Assembly (NCBI GenBank): GCA_013336365.1
Contig: JAAXTT010000008.1
Coordinates: 1 to 19,478, forward strand
Source: Peptococcaceae bacterium
GTDB taxonomy: Bacteria; Bacillota; Desulfotomaculia; Desulfotomaculales; Desulfocucumaceae
DNA: 19,478 nucleotides
Reading direction: 5' to 3'
Shown: positions 14,567 to 19,478 of the stretch, piece after piece
How positions within the stretch are numbered: the stretch's first letter is position 1
Layout of the letters: each line of letters starts with the position of its first letter
Made by a program: the position numbers and the translations under genes
The notes under the pieces: model-generated
What the model saw: only the letters and a program-made list of their open reading frames with translations
What the model was told of the DNA's origin: nothing
Database searches by the model: none

Positions 14567-16273
14567 CTAGAAACCCATACCGCCCATATCCATGCCACCC
14601 ATGCCACCCATGCCACCCATGCCGGCCATCATTTGTTCCATGCCACCCATACCACCACCGCCGCCGCCACTCTGAGGAGGCGTTTTTGGCTTTACTGCAT
14701 TAGGATTTTCCACAATTATTGTTTCCGTGGTAATAACTAAGGCCGCAATACTTGCAGCATTCTGCAAGGCAAATCTGGTTACCTTTAGGGGGTCAATGAT
14801 TCCGCTTTCAACCATATCGCAATAATCGCCGCTTGCTGCATTAAATCCGGTTCCCAGCTTTGCGGTTCTTACCCTTTCCACAATTAAAGAGCCCTCAAGT
14901 CCGGCATTGATGCTTATTTGGCGCAATGGTTCTTCCAACGCCCTGCGGATAATATCAATACCTACTTTTTCATCATTATTGACCGGCACAAGCTCATCCA
15001 AGCTGCTTATAGCCTGAACATAGGCAGTCCCTCCACCAGGCAGAATACCCTCTTCCACCGCTGCTCTGGTAGCATTAATAGCATCCTCCATACGCAGCTT
15101 GGTCTCATTCATCTCAACCTCGGTGGTTCCACCGACACGAATCACAGCAATGCCTCCGGCAATTTTTGCCAATCTCTCCCGGAGCCTATTAAGATCATAT
15201 TCTGATGGGATACTTTCTATTTCACTTTTTATCGTATCCATCCGGTCCTTTATTTCATCCTGTCTACCCTTGCCGTCAACAATCAAGGTAGTATCTTTTT
15301 TAATAATAACCTTATCTGCTCTGCCACACATTTCCAGAGTAGCATTTTCAAGCTTAAAACCGGCATCCTCAGTTAAAACCTTGCCTCCGGTAACTATTGC
15401 TATATCGTCAAGCATGGCTCTTCTTCTATCTCCATATGCCGGTGAGCGTACTGCAGCACATTTGATTGAGCCACGAACTTTATTTAAAATCAAGGTAGAC
15501 ATGGCCTCACCTTCAACATCCTCTGCTATAACCAGCAATGACTTGCCGGTTTTTGACACCAGCTCCATAATTGGCAAAACATCACTGACAGCAGTAACCT
15601 TCTTATCTGTAATAAATATATATGGCTCTTCCAATATAGCCTCTGAGGTATCATTGTTGGTTATCATCTGGGCAGACAAATAACCCCTGTGATCCAAGCT
15701 CATCCCTTCAACAACATTAACTGTTGTCTCAACGCCCTTGGAGTCTTCCAGGGTTATAACTCCGTACTCTCCCACCTTATCCATTGCCTCAGACACCATT
15801 TCACCTATTTTCTCACTGCCTGAGGAAATAGTAGCAACCTGAGCAACAGCCTCCTTGCCTTTTATCGGAATAGCTACTGACTTTAATCTTTCTACAATTT
15901 TATCTACTGCCTTTTCAATTCCATGCTTGACCAAAACAGGATTTGCCCCTGCAGCAACATTCATCATTCCTTCTCTAACCATAGCCTGAGCCAATACTGT
16001 TGCGGTAGTTGTTCCATCCCCTGCAACATCATTGGTTTTTGACGCTACCTCATGCGTTAGCTGGGCGCCCATGTTTTCGAAAGGATTTGATAAAATTACT
16101 TCTCTTGCTATAGAAATTCCATCATTTACAATCTGCATCTGACCATACATTTTGTAAACAACATTCCGTCCCTTGGGTCCTAATGTAACCTTAATGGAGT
16201 CTGCCATAGCATTAACCCCATTTTCAAGAGCCTTGCGTGCCTCTTCACCGAATATAATCATCTTCTCCGTCAT
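14567..16273 (-). CDS. groEL: Chaperonin GroEL (HSP60), lone copy with unusual apical residues
   Basis: 568 residues; most GroELs have about 540. The ATPase residues are intact: Asp51 (in NDGIS), GDGTTT with Asp86, and Asp397, so it should still cycle ATP. Differences sit elsewhere. The helix that in E. coli carries Tyr203 and Phe204, contacts for GroES and substrate, reads SAQMIT (Gln202, Met203). The near-invariant KAPGFGDRRK is RSPAYGDRRR (276-285), and the strand after GRNVV is YKMYGQMQ. The tail is a long Gly-Met stretch after TPPQS. No groES is on either side, though groES normally precedes groEL. ATG 16273 has AAGGGAGGT seven bases ahead. This looks like a specialised second copy, or one whose groES lies elsewhere; a second locus cannot be tested in this window. 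Confidence 0.95.
   Translation of the reverse strand: MTEKMIIFGEEARKALENGVNAMADSIKVTLGPKGRNVVYKMYGQMQIVNDGISIAREVILSNPFENMGAQLTHEVASKTNDVAGDGTTTATVLAQAMVREGMMNVAAGANPVLVKHGIEKAVDKIVERLKSVAIPIKGKEAVAQVATISSGSEKIGEMVSEAMDKVGEYGVITLEDSKGVETTVNVVEGMSLDHRGYLSAQMITNNDTSEAILEEPYIFITDKKVTAVSDVLPIMELVSKTGKSLLVIAEDVEGEAMSTLILNKVRGSIKCAAVRSPAYGDRRRAMLDDIAIVTGGKVLTEDAGFKLENATLEMCGRADKVIIKKDTTLIVDGKGRQDEIKDRMDTIKSEIESIPSEYDLNRLRERLAKIAGGIAVIRVGGTTEVEMNETKLRMEDAINATRAAVEEGILPGGGTAYVQAISSLDELVPVNNDEKVGIDIIRRALEEPLRQISINAGLEGSLIVERVRTAKLGTGFNAASGDYCDMVESGIIDPLKVTRFALQNAASIAALVITTETIIVENPNAVKPKTPPQSGGGGGGMGGMEQMMAGMGGMGGMGGMDMGGMGF
14574..14670 (-). repeat. Gly-Gly-Met coding repeats at the groEL C-terminus
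   Basis: A nine-base unit coding for Gly-Gly-Met recurs several times, once broken by an EQMMA spacer, and joins a run of six Gly codons. GGM tails are normal for GroEL and line the cavity floor; this one is longer than usual. Confidence 0.85.
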
Positions 16274-16352
16274 TATTTAAACCTCCCTTAAAATTTAAAG
16301 AAATTATTACTACTATTAAACTACCTATTATAGCTGTTTTATAAAGTTATGT

Positions 16353-16381
16353 GTTAGCACTCGCCAACTATGAGTGCTAAC
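16353..16381 (-). promoter_or_regulatory. CIRCE operator (HrcA binding site) of groEL
   Basis: TTAGCACTC (16354-16362), nine spacer bases and GAGTGCTAA (16372-16380) form a perfect CIRCE element, extended by one more G-C pair on each side. It lies about 80 bases before the groEL start, in the 5' untranslated region. HrcA bound here represses transcription until heat shock. Confidence 0.96.
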
Positions 16382-16387
16382 AAAAAA

Positions 16388-16416
16388 ATAATACAAAAAT
16401 ATCCGGTCCATAGCAA
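16388..16416 (-). promoter_or_regulatory. groEL promoter
   Basis: On the minus strand TTGCTA (16411-16416) and TATTAT (16388-16393) are exactly 17 bases apart. Transcription would begin at the edge of the CIRCE element, the classical arrangement. Confidence 0.65.
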
Positions 16417-16492
16417 ATCTTAAAAAACAAAGAAATATGGGATTTTAGCCTAATTATTGGCTCTTTTCTCTGTTTTAGGCCTAAATTCGCAT

Positions 16493-16633
16493 TCAGTTAC
16501 CGACAGTATGAATATACTCCTCGTTAATACTGAGTTCTCTTTTACTTCCCATTATCCTTTTATCTCCAGGAGAATCTATACCTATTAATAATAATCCGGT
16601 CAGATTACTGATAATATTCAAAAACTTACTCAT
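16493..16633 (-). CDS. Possible 46-residue small protein
   Basis: An ATG-started frame of 46 codons lies between the groEL promoter and the divergent universal stress gene. The N-terminal third is hydrophobic (FLNIISNLTGLLLIGI), the rest is charged (GDKRIMGSKREL). The ribosome site is poor: GAG five bases before the ATG, with AAGGGA too far upstream. I recognise no family. It might be a real small protein, a decayed gene, or chance. Confidence 0.25.
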   Translation of the reverse strand: MSKFLNIISNLTGLLLIGIDSPGDKRIMGSKRELSINEEYIHTVGN

Positions 16634-16651
16634 ACTATCTCAAACTTTCCC

Positions 16652-16680
16652 TTGTTGAGTACCTGTTCAAGGTGTACAAT
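16652..16680 (+). promoter_or_regulatory. Promoter of the universal stress gene
   Basis: TTGTTG (16652-16657) and TACAAT (16675-16680) are exactly 17 bases apart. Transcription would start near 16687. The -10 box overlaps the GTG at 16672, so that GTG would not be in the mRNA. Confidence 0.6.
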
Positions 16681-16710
16681 TTAATAAATAATATCAAGGA
16701 GCTGATTTAT

Positions 16711-17142
16711 ATTTATAATCGAATTCTAATACCAACCGATGGATCACATCGCTCCGATGAAGCAATAGAAAAGGGAGTTGCTCTGGCTAAATCAATGGGG
16801 GCTAAGGTAACTGTTCTATATGTTATTCCAAAAACCCCTATATATGCACAATATGATTTTAGCGGAGCATCCTATAATGCCTTTCTACTGGAAATAGAAA
16901 AATTCGGCATAATGATGCTGGACCTGGTAGATGAAAGATATGCCGATTCAGGACTTAAAATAGAAACCAAAATTCGCAAAGGACACCCAAGCCATGAAAT
17001 ATGCACTGAGGCGAAGGAAGGAATCTACGACCTTATTGTTATGGCCAGTCGAGGTCTAGGTGAAATACAAGGCTATCTATTAGGCAGTATAAGCAGCAAG
17101 GTGGTCAAGTACTCTGACTGCTCTGTACTTATTGTCAAATAA
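16711..17142 (+). CDS. Universal stress protein (UspA family)
   Basis: 143 residues from the chosen start, normal for a single-domain UspA protein. It is a cytoplasmic nucleotide-binding stress protein of unclear activity. Seen: RILIPTDGSHRSDEA at the front, KVTVLYVIP, and the C-terminal ATP-loop type MASRGLGEIQGYLLGS-IS. The start is probably ATT 16711: AAGGAG at 16696-16701 is nine bases before it, and IYNRILIPTDGS aligns directly with the usual MYNRILIPTDGS. A GTG at 16672 in the same frame would add 13 residues, has no ribosome site and is overlapped by the promoter. ATT starts are rare (infC is the known case). An acyltransferase gene follows 59 bases later on the same strand. Confidence 0.9.
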   Translation: MYNRILIPTDGSHRSDEAIEKGVALAKSMGAKVTVLYVIPKTPIYAQYDFSGASYNAFLLEIEKFGIMMLDLVDERYADSGLKIETKIRKGHPSHEICTEAKEGIYDLIVMASRGLGEIQGYLLGSISSKVVKYSDCSVLIVK

Positions 17143-17201
17143 TTTTGTCCGGCAAAAAAACACATTAACTTTTTATCGATTATTAATGGAGCATTTTTAT
17201 A

Positions 17202-18347
17202 GTGAAGAAAAAGATAAATGAAATAGAAACATTGCGCGGACTTTGTTTTTTGGCTGTAGTAACTCAACATATTCTTGGCTATCTTAATCAGCTTTCCGGC
17301 CTGAGCTACTCAAACATAGTATTTCTGTCCATAGTTCTTACAAGCATTCGCTTTGCAATTCCGACCTTTGTTTTCATTACCGGTTTTGTGCTTTTCTATA
17401 ATTATTTTGACCATATTAACCTGGATAAATACCTGTCAAAAAGAATAAAGGATACCCTCATACCCTATCTCTGCTGGACTATCCTTTTCACTGTATATTC
17501 CGCTATTAAGCTGGAGAAGATTGACAATCTTCTCCAGCTCCCTATGACTACGTTATTGAATTTTATCAAGGGAACCGGAATGTACCATCTTTGGTATATT
17601 GCTATGATATTACAGATGTATTTCCTTTTCCCCCTTATACGCCAAATCTTTCTTAAAGTTAAAAATCATCTTGGCTACCTTGTTGTGCTTTTTGCCCTAC
17701 TGGATTTATCCATCTCAGCAATATCAGCACATTTAATTCCCTTGTTTTTAACAGAGAACGACCCCAACTGGCTTACTATTTTTTTCACAAAATACCGCCA
17801 TCTTGTTTTTTTATCCTGGATATTCTATTTCACCCTCGGGGGATATGCAGCCATAAACTATCCCAGGTACAAAAAATGGATTTCTGACAAATGGCTCTGG
17901 ATTGCTTTGATTTTCAGCATCCTTACCCTGTATCTTGTTAATAACACTCTTTCCTCTGCCACAATAAAAGATCAGGGCTATACAGTAAATTTCAATATTA
18001 CTGCCCCCCTAAATCTAAATATGTTGGTATATTCCTTATTTTCAATATTACTTCTTTATTATCTATCAATTCTGCTTACAAAAAAATATTCAAAAATCAG
18101 TTTGTTACTGGAAAAGATAAGCCTGCACTCTTATGGGGCCTACCTTATTCATCCGGTTTTTATATCCTTAGTATGTAAATCCACCTCCCTGAAGTGGAAT
18201 CTGAATTTTTATCTGCAATTCACAGCAGACCTGATTTTATGCTGTGGACTCTCTCTAATGACCTCTTATCTTTTGGGAAAAATCCCTATTGTAAAAACCT
18301 TGCTCCTTGGTTCAAAAAGCCTTTTCGTGAAAAAGTCTCCTGTCTAA
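17202..18347 (+). CDS. Acyltransferase-3 family membrane protein
   Basis: 381 residues with about ten membrane segments. The family (OafA, YrhL, NodX) moves acetyl or other acyl groups onto surface sugars or peptidoglycan. The conserved N-terminal block is present: Glu-Thr-Leu-Arg-Gly with Arg13 and, nine residues on, His22 (TLRGLCFLAVVTQH), then TFVFITGF and SKRIKDTLIPYLCW. The late SYGAYLIHPV is the family's C-terminal His motif. The acceptor is unknown. GTG 17202 is the start, with GGAG about ten bases before it. Its stop codon is one base away from the stop of the opposing radical SAM gene, so neither has room for a separate terminator. A 14-bp inverted repeat lies inside the gene. Confidence 0.93.
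   Translation: MKKKINEIETLRGLCFLAVVTQHILGYLNQLSGLSYSNIVFLSIVLTSIRFAIPTFVFITGFVLFYNYFDHINLDKYLSKRIKDTLIPYLCWTILFTVYSAIKLEKIDNLLQLPMTTLLNFIKGTGMYHLWYIAMILQMYFLFPLIRQIFLKVKNHLGYLVVLFALLDLSISAISAHLIPLFLTENDPNWLTIFFTKYRHLVFLSWIFYFTLGGYAAINYPRYKKWISDKWLWIALIFSILTLYLVNNTLSSATIKDQGYTVNFNITAPLNLNMLVYSLFSILLLYYLSILLTKKYSKISLLLEKISLHSYGAYLIHPVFISLVCKSTSLKWNLNFYLQFTADLILCCGLSLMTSYLLGKIPIVKTLLLGSKSLFVKKSPV
17509..17539. repeat. 14-bp inverted repeat inside the acyltransferase gene
   Basis: AGCTGGAGAAGATT, three bases GAC, then the exact complement. The mRNA would form a very stable hairpin within the first third of the gene, in codons for KLEKIDNLLQL. Confidence 0.8.
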
Positions 18348-18348
18348 G

Positions 18349-19478
18349 CTATTTGACCCTCCGGTTATTTTTTCTTTTAGTTTCTATTGGACTGACTTTT
18401 GGTTTTTCTGATTTATTTTTAAACTCTGCCCTCCTGGGCCGGATCAGTGCCTTGGGGTGAAATCCGATTAAATCCTTACGTCCGGCTTTCTGCAAGGCAT
18501 GATAAACCAGCTCATAGTTTTCAGGTTTTCTGAACTGCAATAAGGCACGCTGCATTTCTTTTTCACCGGACATTTTTGGCACATACACATTGTTCATGGT
18601 ATACGGATCCAATCCGGTGTAATACATACAGGTAGAACGGCTGCCCGGAGTTGGAATAAAGTCCTGAACCTGTTCCGGAGTGTATTGCCAATCCCTTATT
18701 ACCTCTGCCATTTCAATAGCTTCCTCTAAAGAGGATCCCGGATGACTGGACATTAAGTAAGGCACTAAATACTGCTCTTTACCCAGCTTTTTGTTAATGT
18801 TTTCATAGGTTTTTTTAAACTCCTGGTAGATTGATACAGGCGGTTTTCCCATAAACTGCAATACCTTATTGGAAAAATGCTCGGGAGCAACCTTTAACTG
18901 CCCACTAACATGATGTTCACATAATTCCTCAAAAAATTCCTTGGCATATTTACTTTTGTCTGCCATAAGATAATCATAGCGAAGACCTGACCTTATAAAA
19001 ACCTTTTTTATTCCCGGCAATTTTCTCATTTCTCTTAGAATTTCCAAATACTCTTTATGGTCAATTTCAAGTTTTTCACATGGCTCGGGATATAAACACT
19101 GCTTATTATTACAGGCACCATATTTTTCCTGTTTTGAGCAAGCTCGTTGTCTGAAATTTGCTGTGGGTCCACCAACATCATGAATATAACCCTTGAATTT
19201 ACTATGACCGGCAATCAGCCTTGCCTCATTGATCAACGATTTCTTGGAACGAGGCTGAATTATTCTGCCTTGATGAAAGGTCAGGGCACAAAAGGAACAG
19301 CCCCCAAAACATCCCCTTTGAGCTGTCAGACTAAAAATAACCTCTTCCATGGAAGGGACTGATTGCTCATAATTAGGATGAACAGCTCTGCTAAAAGGCA
19401 ATTCATAAACATTATCTAACTCTTTAATACTTAAAGGCAGGGCAGGGGAATTCTCCCCCGCCCCGTTTGTTCTTAACC
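18349..19478 (-). CDS. YgiQ-family (UPF0313) radical SAM protein, 5' end off window
   Basis: About 376 residues are visible; the frame is open to the right edge and the N-terminal part is missing (full YgiQ proteins are around 600-700 residues). The radical SAM cluster motif CxxxCxxC is seen as GCFGGCSFC, followed by ALTFHQGRIIQPRS, typical of this family. Further matches: HDVGGPTANF, a second cysteine-rich stretch (CSKQEKYGACNNKQCLYPEPC) which may hold another Fe-S cluster, IRSGLRYDYL, LKVAPEH and QDFIPTPGS. The substrate of this family is not known. The C-terminus is a short basic tail (KRKNNRRVK). A TTG inside the visible part would give a shorter frame starting MPFSRAV, but the conserved LDNVYELPF before it shows the gene runs through. 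Confidence 0.92.
   Translation of the reverse strand, partial: LRTNGAGENSPALPLSIKELDNVYELPFSRAVHPNYEQSVPSMEEVIFSLTAQRGCFGGCSFCALTFHQGRIIQPRSKKSLINEARLIAGHSKFKGYIHDVGGPTANFRQRACSKQEKYGACNNKQCLYPEPCEKLEIDHKEYLEILREMRKLPGIKKVFIRSGLRYDYLMADKSKYAKEFFEELCEHHVSGQLKVAPEHFSNKVLQFMGKPPVSIYQEFKKTYENINKKLGKEQYLVPYLMSSHPGSSLEEAIEMAEVIRDWQYTPEQVQDFIPTPGSRSTCMYYTGLDPYTMNNVYVPKMSGEKEMQRALLQFRKPENYELVYHALQKAGRKDLIGFHPKALIRPRRAEFKNKSEKPKVSPIETKRKNNRRVK
19439..19464. repeat. GC-rich imperfect inverted repeat near the right edge
   Basis: GGGCAGGGGA pairs with TCCCCCGCCC around a short AATTC loop, with one mismatch. It stands out from the AT-rich surroundings. It is within the radical SAM frame (codons for NGAGENSPAL), so it is more likely coding sequence than a terminator. 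Confidence 0.5.

Noticed and set aside
15099..15683. 194-codon plus-strand ORF
   Set aside because: Antisense to groEL with Ser/Ile-rich composition typical of reverse frames over conserved genes; no ribosome site.
16672..16710. GTG start and 13-residue extension of the universal stress protein
   Set aside because: No ribosome site, overlapped by the -10 box, and the extension does not fit the family N-terminus.
17143..17160. TTTTG/CAAAA stem after the universal stress gene
   Set aside because: Short, weak stem without a downstream T-run; the acyltransferase may be read through.
1..19478. Search for CRISPR arrays, tRNA/rRNA genes, transposases, toxin-antitoxin pairs and phage genes
   Set aside because: Nothing with the expected repeats or motifs was seen on either strand.

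Overview
The window looks like chromosome of an anaerobic, low-GC member of the Bacillota (Clostridia-type). This rests on strong AGGAGG-like ribosome sites, many TTG starts, a CIRCE (HrcA) operator on groEL, a flavodiiron protein typical of anaerobes and short intrinsic terminators. It is mostly a housekeeping segment. I see no rRNA, tRNA, CRISPR array, insertion sequence or phage gene. The species cannot be named from the sequence alone.

Layout, left to right. (1) 1-2838, minus: an exported phosphodiester-glycosidase protein cut by the left edge, and a membrane family 2 glycosyltransferase; both look cell-envelope related and are separated by a terminator. (2) 3186-5873, minus: panB, coaX and xth in one transcript, preceded by a structured leader and followed by a perfect 26-bp inverted repeat. 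(3) 5935-7932, plus: a cyclase/formamidase-like hydrolase, an EamA transporter and a CsoR/FrmR-type metal or thiol sensor, tightly packed. (4) 7957-9871, minus: a flavoprotein of the HI0933/BaiN family with an ExoD-like membrane protein directly behind it. (5) 10015-12696, plus: a large Ca2+-type P-ATPase, ending at a terminator it shares with the convergent genes. (6) 12764-16273, minus: cyclophilin, flavodiiron protein FprA, then a separately transcribed groEL under CIRCE control with no groES. (7) 16493-18347: a doubtful small ORF, a universal stress protein and an acyltransferase-3 membrane protein. (8) 18349-19478, minus: a YgiQ-family radical SAM protein cut by the right edge.

No gene cluster here reads as a clear new defence or biosynthetic system. 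The most interesting item is the panB leader. It contains a good intrinsic terminator just before the panB ribosome site, and a 13-base upstream segment complementary to the terminator's 5' side, itself able to fold into a local hairpin. That is the layout of a transcription attenuator or riboswitch for pantothenate/CoA synthesis. Other points worth checking are the orphan groEL with changed apical residues, a probable ATT start codon in the universal stress gene, a probable leaderless transcript for the hydrolase operon, and a metal-sensor protein lacking one usual copper ligand.
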